DNA from: CAYNHT01 sp964397485
Lineage (GTDB): Bacteria; Bacillota_I; Bacilli_A; RF39; UBA660
Assembly (NCBI GenBank): GCA_964397485.1
Contig: CAYNHT010000002.1
Coordinates: forward strand, 124,001 to 188,000
Length of the DNA stretch: 64,000 nt
Direction of reading: 5' to 3'
Shown here: in pieces, positions 51,193-58,569 of the stretch
How the letters are laid out: each line of letters begins with the position of its first letter
How positions within the stretch are numbered: position 1 is the stretch's first letter
The notes under the pieces: generated by a model
Seen by the model: the letters and a program-made list of their open reading frames with translations, nothing else
What the model was told of the DNA's origin: nothing
The model's database searches: none
Program-made: the position numbers and the translations under genes

Positions 51193-51937
51193 TGTAATGA
51201 TTGGAAAATATTATCCTATTTATTCGAAAATTCATAGAATGAATCCATTGGCAAAAATAATATGTACTTTTATATTTATAATTGCTACATTTATTAGTTA
51301 TAACATTATTTTTAATGCATGTTTATTGGCATTTATTTTACTTATTGTAATGATGACACATATACCACTAAGAATATATTTTAAGACACTAAGTAGTATA
51401 AAAATACTATTAATATTCATAATCGTAATTAACTTTGCACTAAAGGTTGATGTTACAATTACGGCGATAATGATGATAAGATTGATTACTATTGTCCTTT
51501 ATACCACTGTACTAACATTAACCACTCCACCAACTGAAATTACATATGGGTTAGAACTATTTTTCGCACCTCTTAGAATAATTGGTATACCTGTCAATAA
51601 AATGGCGTTATCAATAAGTTTGGCATTACGTTTTATTCCTACAATTATAGACCAAGGTAATAAAATCTTAAAATCACAAGCAAGCAGAGGAATAGACTAT
51701 TATAGTTCTAATATTAGAGGTAAATTTCTAGCTTTAAAGGCTATGTTATTACCAATGTTAATTTTATCTTTTAAAAGGGCAGACGAGTTAGCAGATTCAA
51801 TGGAAGTTCGTCTTTATAGCATCAATAAAAAAAGAACAAATTATCGTTTAAATACATGGGGGTTTTTTGATACTTATATGGTATTAATCCATTTAATAGT
51901 ATTAGTCGCAATAATAATGAAAGAGGTAGTAATATGA
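51182..51937 (+). CDS. ecfT: energy-coupling factor transmembrane protein EcfT
   Basis: 251 residues with about five hydrophobic spans and the cytoplasmic coupling helix KSQASRGIDYYS, whose ASRG is the EcfT ARG-type motif. It couples EcfA ATPases to interchangeable S components, none of which is in the window. Overlaps ecfA2 by 11 bases and truA by 4. Confidence 0.92.
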   Translation: MLNNVMIGKYYPIYSKIHRMNPLAKIICTFIFIIATFISYNIIFNACLLAFILLIVMMTHIPLRIYFKTLSSIKILLIFIIVINFALKVDVTITAIMMIRLITIVLYTTVLTLTTPPTEITYGLELFFAPLRIIGIPVNKMALSISLALRFIPTIIDQGNKILKSQASRGIDYYSSNIRGKFLALKAMLLPMLILSFKRADELADSMEVRLYSINKKRTNYRLNTWGFFDTYMVLIHLIVLVAIIMKEVVI

Positions 51938-52674
51938 GATATTTTATAACTTTTTCATATGATGGTTCAAAATACAATGGATATCAAAAACAACCACGTG
52001 TGAAAACTATTCAAGGGGAATTAGAAAAGGCATTAAAAACAATTAATGATAATGAAAAAGTTGATGTTTATGCTAGTGGAAGGACAGATGCTGGCGTACA
52101 TGCGCTTAGTCAGAAGGCGCATTTTGATTTGAAAACTAGTATATGCCCTGATAATTTGTTAAGAGCATTAAATAGTTTAGTTCCTGGTGACATATATATA
52201 AAGAATGTTGAGGAAGTTACTGATATGTTTCATGCTAGATTTAATGTTAAAGCTAAAGAATATATATATAAAATAAATATGGGCGAATATGATCCAATTG
52301 AAAAGGATTATGTGTACCAATATAATAAGCGGTTAGATGTAGTTGAAATGGAAAGAGCTCTTAAATATTTAGAAGGAACTCATGATTTTAAATCTTTTTC
52401 TAAAACTGATGAAGAAAAAGAAGATTTTGTTAGAACAATAATTCAAACTAATCTCTTAAGAGACATGAAAAATGTTAATAAAATTACAATTAGTTTTTTA
52501 GGAACAGGTTTTTTAAGATATATGGTTCGAAACATGGTTGGCACTTTAATCGAAATTGGTGAAGGTAAAAGAAGAAGTGAAGATATAATTAACATTATAG
52601 AAGCACTAGACAGGCGAAAAGCAGGAAAAACAGCAAATCCAGAAGGTTTATATTTAAAAGATGTTTTTTATTGA
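51934..52674 (+). CDS. truA: tRNA pseudouridine(38-40) synthase
   Basis: 246 residues; catalytic Asp52 in GRTDAGVHA, start RYFITFSYDGSKYNGYQKQ and FKSFSK/RYMVRNMVGTLIEIG motifs. Modifies the anticodon stem-loop of many tRNAs. ATGA overlap with ecfT indicates coupling. Order ecfT-truA-rplM matches Bacillus. Confidence 0.95.
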   Translation: MRYFITFSYDGSKYNGYQKQPRVKTIQGELEKALKTINDNEKVDVYASGRTDAGVHALSQKAHFDLKTSICPDNLLRALNSLVPGDIYIKNVEEVTDMFHARFNVKAKEYIYKINMGEYDPIEKDYVYQYNKRLDVVEMERALKYLEGTHDFKSFSKTDEEKEDFVRTIIQTNLLRDMKNVNKITISFLGTGFLRYMVRNMVGTLIEIGEGKRRSEDIINIIEALDRRKAGKTANPEGLYLKDVFY

Positions 52675-52713
52675 AAAGTTTTAATATTTTAACGTAAAAA
52701 GCATATATTTTTA

Positions 52714-52742
52714 TTGACTTTTCTATAAAAATTTAGTACAAT
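52714..52742 (+). promoter_or_regulatory. promoter of rplM-rpsI
   Basis: TTGACT (52714-52719), 17-base spacer, TACAAT (52737-52742). Confidence 0.78.
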
Positions 52743-52748
52743 TTATAC

Positions 52749-52800
52749 TGGTACATTTTCTATATCCCATTGGAGTAAGTATTGGGAACACTTACTTTGA
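52749..52800 (+). promoter_or_regulatory. rplM leader with predicted H-type pseudoknot
   Basis: Stem 1 pairs TCCCA (52765-52769) with TGGGA (52783-52787). Stem 2 pairs AGTAAGT (52774-52780), inside the loop of stem 1, with ACTTACT (52790-52796). The two are interleaved, forming either a pseudoknot or two exclusive hairpins. It lies between promoter and start of rplM, as do known L13 leaders in Bacillota; a match to that family is not proven. Confidence 0.55.
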
Positions 52801-52823
52801 TAGATAGAAGGAAGGAAAATATT

Positions 52824-53258
52824 ATGAAAAATACTTATATGCAAAAAAAGCAAGAAGTTGCTCGCAATTGGTATGTTATTGATGCTTCAGATAAGAATCT
52901 TGGGCGCTTGGCTACTAGAGTTGCACACGTATTACGTGGGAAGCATAAAACTACATTTACACCACATGTTGATTGTGGAGACTTTGTAATTGTAATCAAT
53001 GCTTCAAAAATTAATTTAACTGGAAATAAACTGAATGATAAAATTTATTATAATCATAGTGGATACCCAGGTGGATTAAGAGAAAGAACAGCTAAAGTTA
53101 TGAAAGAAAAATATCCTAATGAAATGGTTGAAAGAGCTATTAAAGGGATGCTTCCAAAGGGAAGACTAGGACGTCAAATGTATAGAAAGCTATTTGTATA
53201 TGCGGATGCAAATCATCCACATATGGCTCAACAACCAGTTGAGTTAAAAATGGATTAA
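52824..53258 (+). CDS. rplM: 50S ribosomal protein L13
   Basis: 144 residues: MKNTYMQKKQEVARNWYVID, LGRLATRVAHVLRGKHK and HSGYPGGLRERTAKVM. The open frame extends upstream into the leader, but AAGGAAGG before ATG 52824 and the family start fix it. Probable autoregulation through the leader. Confidence 0.96.
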   Translation: MKNTYMQKKQEVARNWYVIDASDKNLGRLATRVAHVLRGKHKTTFTPHVDCGDFVIVINASKINLTGNKLNDKIYYNHSGYPGGLRERTAKVMKEKYPNEMVERAIKGMLPKGRLGRQMYRKLFVYADANHPHMAQQPVELKMD

Positions 53259-53270
53259 GGAGGATTTTAA

Positions 53271-53690
53271 ATGGCTAATAAAAAAGTATTTATTGGAACA
53301 GGTAGAAGAAAATCATCTATCGCACAAGTTAAAATGACTCCAGGTAAAGGTAAAATTACTGTTAACGGAAGAGACGTAAGAGATTTTTTCCCTTATGAAA
53401 CTAATGTTATGGATTTAAAACAACCTTTAGTTGCAACTGATACAGTTGAAACATTTGATATTGACGTTACTGTTACTGGAGGAGGATTCACTGGTCAAAC
53501 TGGTGCAATTCGTTTAGGTATTGCTCGTGCTTTATTAGAATATGATGCTAATAATGATCCTGAAAGTGAAACAAGTTTTAGAAAAATCTTGAAAAGAGCT
53601 GGTTTTGTTACTAGAGATTCAAGAGCTAAAGAACGTAAGAAACCAGGACTTAAAGCAGCACGTAGAGCTCCACAATTTTCTAAGAGATAA
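53271..53690 (+). CDS. rpsI: 30S ribosomal protein S9
   Basis: 139 residues, slightly longer than the usual 130: GTGRRKSSIAQVKMTPGKGK, ITVNGRDVRDFF, TGGGFTGQTGAIRLGIARAL and the C-terminal KKPGLKAARRAPQFSKR whose Lys-Arg end touches the P-site tRNA. The extra residues are at 99-108 (YDANNDPESE). AAGGAGG precedes ATG 53271. Confidence 0.97.
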   Translation: MANKKVFIGTGRRKSSIAQVKMTPGKGKITVNGRDVRDFFPYETNVMDLKQPLVATDTVETFDIDVTVTGGGFTGQTGAIRLGIARALLEYDANNDPESETSFRKILKRAGFVTRDSRAKERKKPGLKAARRAPQFSKR

Positions 53691-53720
53691 TTATTTCATA
53701 AAAAAAGTTATGTTTTACAA

Positions 53721-53749
53721 AAGTACAATGTTAAAAATTGTACTTTTTT
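53721..53749 (+). terminator. intrinsic terminator of rplM-rpsI
   Basis: AAGTACAAT (53721-53729) pairs with ATTGTACTT (53737-53745), followed by T residues. Confidence 0.82.
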
Positions 53750-53812
53750 CTTGTTTTAAAATATATCTTTTACGGTATGATTTTGTTATAATAATTAATA
53801 GGAAGTGATAAT

Positions 53813-54688
53813 ATGCTTAGATTGAGCACTGAATGGAAAAGCTATGAATGTATAGATGCTGGAAATGGTGAAAAATTAGAAAATTGGAATGGTATAGTAT
53901 TAAGAAGACCAGATCCTCAAGCCATATGGCCAGTTAATAACAATAGTGAAATGTGGAATAATTGTGATGGTCATTACTTTAGAAGTAATAAAGGCGGAGG
54001 CGAGTGGAGTTTTAAAAAGAAACTACCAGAGTACTGGACTGTTGAATATAGAGAATTGACGTTTAAAGTTTCACCAACTAACTTCAAACATACTGGATTA
54101 TTTCCTGAGCAAGCTGTTAACTGGGATTTTATGATTCAAAAAATTAAAAAAAGCAACAGACCTATAAAAGTTTTAAATTTATTTGCTTATACAGGTGGAG
54201 CTACCATGGCTTGTTCATATGCTGGAGCTGAAGTTGTTCATGTTGATGCAGCTAAAGGTATGGTTGAATGGGCAAAAGAAAATATGCGCTTATCTAATCT
54301 AGAAAATAATAAAATTCGTTTTATTATTGATGATTGTTTAAAGTTCGTTGAAAGAGAAGCAAGAAGAGGCAATGTATATGATGGTATCGTAATGGATCCA
54401 CCATCATATGGAAGAGGTCCTAATGGTGAAGTATGGAAATTTGAAGATAATATATATATGCTTATCAATGCATGTTTAAAGATTTTAAGTGATAAGCCAC
54501 TGTTCTTTTTAATAAACTCATATACTACAGGTATTTCAAGTACCGTACTTGAAAACATCTTAAAAACAACTTTACTGCCAATTTATCCAAGTGGGATTGT
54601 TGATGCAGGAGAGATAGGACTGCCTGTTACTAATAATAAATTAGTATTACCTTGTGGAATTTATGGGAGATGGCAAGAAAATGATTAA
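53813..54688 (+). CDS. RlmI/RlmK-like class I SAM-dependent methyltransferase
   Basis: 291 residues without an N-terminal PUA domain. Methyltransferase motifs: VLNLFAYTGGATMACSYAGA, HVDAAKGMVEWAKEN, IVMDPPSYGRG (DPPSY) and NSYTTG. The fold resembles the methylating half of RlmK/RlmI, so an rRNA base methyltransferase is likely; position unknown. Extended -10 TGTTATAAT at 53784-53792 and AGGAAGTG before ATG 53813. Overlaps the next gene by 11 bases. Confidence 0.83.
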   Translation: MLRLSTEWKSYECIDAGNGEKLENWNGIVLRRPDPQAIWPVNNNSEMWNNCDGHYFRSNKGGGEWSFKKKLPEYWTVEYRELTFKVSPTNFKHTGLFPEQAVNWDFMIQKIKKSNRPIKVLNLFAYTGGATMACSYAGAEVVHVDAAKGMVEWAKENMRLSNLENNKIRFIIDDCLKFVEREARRGNVYDGIVMDPPSYGRGPNGEVWKFEDNIYMLINACLKILSDKPLFFLINSYTTGISSTVLENILKTTLLPIYPSGIVDAGEIGLPVTNNKLVLPCGIYGRWQEND

Positions 54689-55349
54689 AATCATTTATGA
54701 AGATAATCATTTGTTAGTAGTAGAAAAACCAATTAATATTCCCGTACAAGCCGATGAAAGTAATGATATGGATTTTCTTAATCTACTTAAAGAATATATC
54801 AGAAAACAATACGCTAAACCTGGAAATGTGTACTTAGGACTAGTTCATCGTTTGGATAGACCCGTTGGTGGTATTATGGTATTCGCTAAAACATCTAAAG
54901 CAGCAAGTAGGTTAAGTAAGCAAATCAGGACTCACAGGATGGAAAAAGGTTATTTGGCCGTTATGATAGGAGAGTTATTTCCTGCAAACGGGAAGTTAGT
55001 TGATAAACTAATTAAAGATACGAAAAAGAATATTGTTGTAGTTTCTGATGAAGGAAAAGAGGCAATTTTAAATTATCAGGTGATTGACACAATAGATAAT
55101 TTATCATTAGTTGAAATTGATTTAATAACAGGGCACTCTCATCAAATAAGAGTACAATTTGCCTCTAGAAACCATCCGTTGTATGGTGATCAAAAATATA
55201 ATAAAGGAGCAACGGTTGGAGAACAAATCGCATTATTTGCCAATAGACTTAGTTTATATCATCCTATTACTAGAGAAAAAATGGAATTTAAATTAGACAT
55301 TCCAAAGAGAAAACCATGGAATAGATTTATAAAGCAGAGCGATATTTAA
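54678..55349 (+). CDS. RluA/RluD-family pseudouridine synthase
   Basis: 223 residues. Motifs: IIYEDNHLLVVEKP at the N-terminus, catalytic HRLDRPVGGIMVFAK, and ITGHSHQIRVQFA with PLYGDQKY. No S4 domain is present, so it is the short RluA type; rRNA or tRNA target unknown. Start ATG 54678 after GGGAGATGG is preferred to 54654, which lies deep in the upstream gene. Confidence 0.88.
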   Translation, partial: KMIKIIYEDNHLLVVEKPINIPVQADESNDMDFLNLLKEYIRKQYAKPGNVYLGLVHRLDRPVGGIMVFAKTSKAASRLSKQIRTHRMEKGYLAVMIGELFPANGKLVDKLIKDTKKNIVVVSDEGKEAILNYQVIDTIDNLSLVEIDLITGHSHQIRVQFASRNHPLYGDQKYNKGATVGEQIALFANRLSLYHPITREKMEFKLDIPKRKPWNRFIKQSDI

Positions 55350-55665
55350 AAAAATGTTAAATGTAAATATATACATAATTAAAATGATGACTATTTTATA
55401 ATAATGTTACCTTTTTCAAAGTGAAACAAGCGTTTATTAAATTTTATTCTCCAAAAAAAAATATATAAACGGATGTTATAAGAGGTCAAATTTAATAAAA
55501 AAGTGCCTAAATGTGTAAAGTTAGGTACTTTTTATTTGTTAGTCGATATCAAATACTAATAATTATTTTACAATATTATTAGAACTACAAAGAGATAATT
55601 GTTATCTTTTTGTTTTTTATTGTAAAGCAAAGAATATATTAACATATATTTTATTAGGTGATAAA
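55350..55665 (+). other. 316-base non-coding interval with two intrinsic terminators
   Basis: Terminator 1: AAGTGCCTAA (55501-55510) with TTAGGTACTT (55521-55530, one G-T pair), then T residues. Terminator 2: AGATAA (55593-55598) with TTATCT (55602-55607), then T residues to about 55617. TATAAT-like bases near 55396 could start a short transcript ending at terminator 1 (about 130 nt). No ORF with a ribosome-binding site is found. Confidence 0.5.
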
Positions 55666-56349
55666 ATGACTAGATATAAAGCATGTGTTTTATTTTTGTT
55701 TATTATAGGAATATGTACATTTAGTTTTGTTGAAGCAGAACAAAATCCTTTGCCTTTATTTGGTAAGGTTATATATATTGACCCTGGTCACGGAGGGACC
55801 GATCCTGGCGCGATTTATAAAGAAATATATGAATCTGATATAAACCTTGAAATAAGTAAGAAAATAGAGGACGTTTTAAGAAGCTATGGGGCAATTGTGT
55901 ATCTAACACGTTATGGAGATTATGATCTAGCAGTCCCGCATGCTCTTAATAGAAAACGAAGTGACCTATCAAGAAGGGGTAATATTATTAATAGATCAAT
56001 GTGTGATATGTATATATCAATTCACTTAAATGCTGAAACGTCAAGTACATGGTATGGGGCTCAGGTTTTTTATGACGATGTTAATCCTGATAATAAGGCA
56101 ATTGCTGAAACAATGCAGAAAGTATTAAGTAGTAATTTAAGAACAAGAAGAAAAATATCTGAAACATCTGAAATGTATTTACATAGACGAGTTGAAAGAC
56201 CGGGTGTATTAATAGAAGCAGGCTTTTTAACTAATCCAAATGAAAGATATTTACTAAGACAAGAATGGTATCAGAAAAAATTGGCTAAAGTAATCAGTGA
56301 TGGCATTTTACAATACTTCCAAAATAGTCAAATAAAAATAGGTGTTTAG
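55666..56349 (+). CDS. cwlD: N-acetylmuramoyl-L-alanine amidase, CwlD-like
   Basis: 227 residues. N-terminal hydrophobic segment (8-23) ends FVEAEQ, a signal peptide or anchor. Amidase_3 zinc ligands: IDPGHGGTDPGA (His), YESDINLE (Glu), ISIHLNA (His) and the catalytic Glu in VLIEAGFLTNP. In Bacillus, CwlD with PdaA makes the muramic-delta-lactam that marks spore cortex for germination enzymes. Length and the position after rpsI match Bacillus cwlD, which lies three genes after rpsI. A general amidase role cannot be excluded. Confidence 0.82.
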   Translation: MTRYKACVLFLFIIGICTFSFVEAEQNPLPLFGKVIYIDPGHGGTDPGAIYKEIYESDINLEISKKIEDVLRSYGAIVYLTRYGDYDLAVPHALNRKRSDLSRRGNIINRSMCDMYISIHLNAETSSTWYGAQVFYDDVNPDNKAIAETMQKVLSSNLRTRRKISETSEMYLHRRVERPGVLIEAGFLTNPNERYLLRQEWYQKKLAKVISDGILQYFQNSQIKIGV

Positions 56350-56364
56350 TGTATAAAAACATTT

Positions 56365-56394
56365 AAAAGATTTAATAAATTTAAATCTTTTTTT
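56365..56394 (+). terminator. intrinsic terminator of cwlD
   Basis: AAAGATTTA (56366-56374) pairs with TAAATCTTT (56382-56390), then T residues. Confidence 0.75.
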
Positions 56395-56465
56395 ACACAA
56401 AAATACCACAAAAAAAACATATTTTTTTTATAATTATTATGATATAATGAATAATAGGTGGTCGT

Positions 56466-57398
56466 ATGGGAAATAAGACATTTAAATCCTTAGAAGAACA
56501 AATAGAAATATTGAAATCAAAAGGATTAATCATCTGTAATGATGATATCGCTAAAGAAATATTGTTTCGTGAAAACTATTTTTTTATTAGTGGATATAGA
56601 CATTTGTTTATGAGATCTATAAAAGAACATAATTTTATTGAAGGAACAACGTTTGAAGAATTATATGCAACATTCGTTTTTGATCGCAGAGTTAGAAATA
56701 TAATGTTTAAGTATATTTTAGTTATAGAAAATAATATTAAGTCAATAATAAGTTATACGTTGTCTAAAAAATATGGTTTTAAAGAGAAGGATTATTTGAA
56801 CACTAGAAACTTTAATCAAGATAGTGCTAGAATAAGACAAGTTCATGATATTTTAAATAAAATGAAAAGACAGATTCGTGTTAATGGAAGACAACATAAA
56901 GCTACGATGCACTATTTAAGTAATTATGGGTATATCCCAATGTGGATTTTAGTTAAGGTTTTATCATTTGGTATAATAGCAGAACTTTATAATATACTAA
57001 AACCTGAAGACCAATTGAAGATATCAGAATTTTATGATATCGATGTAGAAACATTGTCTATTTATCTATCTTTATTAGCAAATTCAAGAAATTTATGTGC
57101 TCACGAAGATATTTTGTATGATCATCGTATGCAAAGGTCAATTCCTGATAATAAATATCATTACATGCTTAATATCGATATGACTGATGATGAATATAAT
57201 TATGGTAAAAATGATTTATATTCCTTAGTAATAATCTTAAGACAAATGTTATCAGATGTTGAATTTAGGGAATTTATTTATGAAATAGGTTACGAAATTG
57301 ACGTTTTAGATGGAAAGGTAGATGTAGTACCGTTAAACAGTATTTTAAATAAAATGGGCTTTCCAGATAATTGGAGAGATATAATAGATATTGATTAG
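56466..57398 (+). CDS. Abi_2 (AbiD/AbiF)-family HEPN protein
   Basis: 310 residues. N-terminal KSLEEQIEILKSKGLII, FRENYFFISGYRHLF, TFEELYATFVFDRRVR and IENNIKSIISY are Abi_2 motifs. The C-terminal RNLCAH (R-x4-H) near codon 218 is the HEPN RNase motif. Such proteins abort phage infection by RNA cleavage in known cases; some are linked to non-coding RNA partners. Extended -10 TGATATAAT at 56440-56448 and AGGTGG before the start give only a short leader, with no room for an adjacent RNA. It follows cwlD and precedes htrA. Confidence 0.85.
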   Translation: MGNKTFKSLEEQIEILKSKGLIICNDDIAKEILFRENYFFISGYRHLFMRSIKEHNFIEGTTFEELYATFVFDRRVRNIMFKYILVIENNIKSIISYTLSKKYGFKEKDYLNTRNFNQDSARIRQVHDILNKMKRQIRVNGRQHKATMHYLSNYGYIPMWILVKVLSFGIIAELYNILKPEDQLKISEFYDIDVETLSIYLSLLANSRNLCAHEDILYDHRMQRSIPDNKYHYMLNIDMTDDEYNYGKNDLYSLVIILRQMLSDVEFREFIYEIGYEIDVLDGKVDVVPLNSILNKMGFPDNWRDIIDID

Positions 57399-57407
57399 GA
57401 GGTAAGT

Positions 57408-58499
57408 ATGCGAGAAAAAATAGTATATATTATAACTATCATTATTTCACTGTCTGTAGGAGTTATTGGAACAATTATTACACTTCAATATGTACCTACT
57501 AAAACAGAGGTTATTGAAAGAAATATTAATGAGGTTACCATTAACGAAAGTGATACCATAAAATCAGCTGTTAACAAGGTATATGATTCTGTTGTAGTAA
57601 TTGAGGCGTATAAGGGAAATACGCCTATAAGTACAGGAACAGGATTTGTTTATAAAACGGATGAAGATTATGGTTATATAATAACTAATCATCATGTTAT
57701 TGATAGTGGTACAAGTATAAAAGTTCTAAATATTGAAGGACAACAAGTTGATGCTACAATTTTAGGTAGTGATGCGTATGCTGATATAGCAGTATTATCA
57801 ATTGATAAAGAGGCTGTTTTACAAGTGGCAGAAATTGGAGATAGTACTAAATTAGAATTAGGAGATACATTATTTACTGTCGGATCTCCGCTTGGAAAAG
57901 AATATATGGGAACTGTTACAAAAGGAATTTTATCTGGCCAAGATAGAACAGTAACAGTCGAGTTATCTCATGGTAGTTTCATGATGGAAGTATTACAAAC
58001 TGATGCGGCTATAAATCCTGGAAATAGTGGGGGACCGCTTGTTAATATAAATGGTGAAGTTATTGGAGTTAATTCATTGAAGTTAGTAAAGGATGAAATT
58101 GAAGGAATGGGATTTGCTATTCCTATTGAATTAGTTATGTCTAGCGTTGATCGTTTGGAGAAAGGTGAAGAAATCAAAAGACCTTTGTTTGGTGCTGAAC
58201 TGTCAGACGCAACTAATACATATGGGTTATACAGAAACGATATATATTTAAAAGATGATTTTACTAGCGGAGTTGTAGTTATAAGTGTTGTTGAAGGAAT
58301 GCCAGCTGCAGGTTCTAATTTTCAAAAGGGTGATGTTATATTAGAAATTAATAACACAAAGATAAAGAATATTGGACATTTTAGATTTATTTTGTATAAA
58401 TATGATATCGGAGATACCATAACTGTTAAGTATTACCGTGATGGTAAAATAAATGAAGTAGATGTACTTTTGGATAAAAGCGTAGAAGACGGTCAATAG
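57408..58499 (+). CDS. HtrA/DegP-like S1C serine protease
   Basis: 363 residues, anchored by one N-terminal span (6-26). Trypsin-like triad: His in ITNHHVID, Asp in DAYADIAVL, Ser in NPGNSGGPL. One PDZ domain follows (GVVVISVVEGMPAAG, FQKGDVILEIN). Extracellular quality-control protease, often CssRS-controlled in Bacillus; no regulator is seen here. AGGAGG precedes ATG 57408. Confidence 0.93.
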   Translation: MREKIVYIITIIISLSVGVIGTIITLQYVPTKTEVIERNINEVTINESDTIKSAVNKVYDSVVVIEAYKGNTPISTGTGFVYKTDEDYGYIITNHHVIDSGTSIKVLNIEGQQVDATILGSDAYADIAVLSIDKEAVLQVAEIGDSTKLELGDTLFTVGSPLGKEYMGTVTKGILSGQDRTVTVELSHGSFMMEVLQTDAAINPGNSGGPLVNINGEVIGVNSLKLVKDEIEGMGFAIPIELVMSSVDRLEKGEEIKRPLFGAELSDATNTYGLYRNDIYLKDDFTSGVVVISVVEGMPAAGSNFQKGDVILEINNTKIKNIGHFRFILYKYDIGDTITVKYYRDGKINEVDVLLDKSVEDGQ

Positions 58500-58511
58500 A
58501 TCGTTTTTTTG
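58488..58511 (+). terminator. intrinsic terminator of htrA
   Basis: ACGGTC (58489-58494) pairs with GATCGT (58499-58504, one G-T pair), then T residues. Overlaps the stop codon. Confidence 0.65.
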
Positions 58512-58524
58512 TATGTTATTTATA

Positions 58525-58551
58525 ACAAAAATAGATATATATCATAGAATA
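58525..58551 (+). promoter_or_regulatory. sigma-K-like promoter candidate of the LysM amidase
   Basis: AC (58525-58526), 16 bases, then CATAGAATA (58543-58551) fits the Bacillus sigma-K pattern AC-N16/17-CATAnnnTA. No good TTGACA/TATAAT pair is visible in this interval. The predicted start falls just before the GAGGAGGG ribosome-binding site. Confidence 0.45.
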
Positions 58552-58569
58552 TTTTGAGGAGGGAATACT

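Noticed and set aside
56350..56465. Cognate non-coding RNA directly upstream of the Abi_2 gene
   Set aside because: The interval holds only the cwlD terminator and an extended -10; no structured RNA or repeats are seen.
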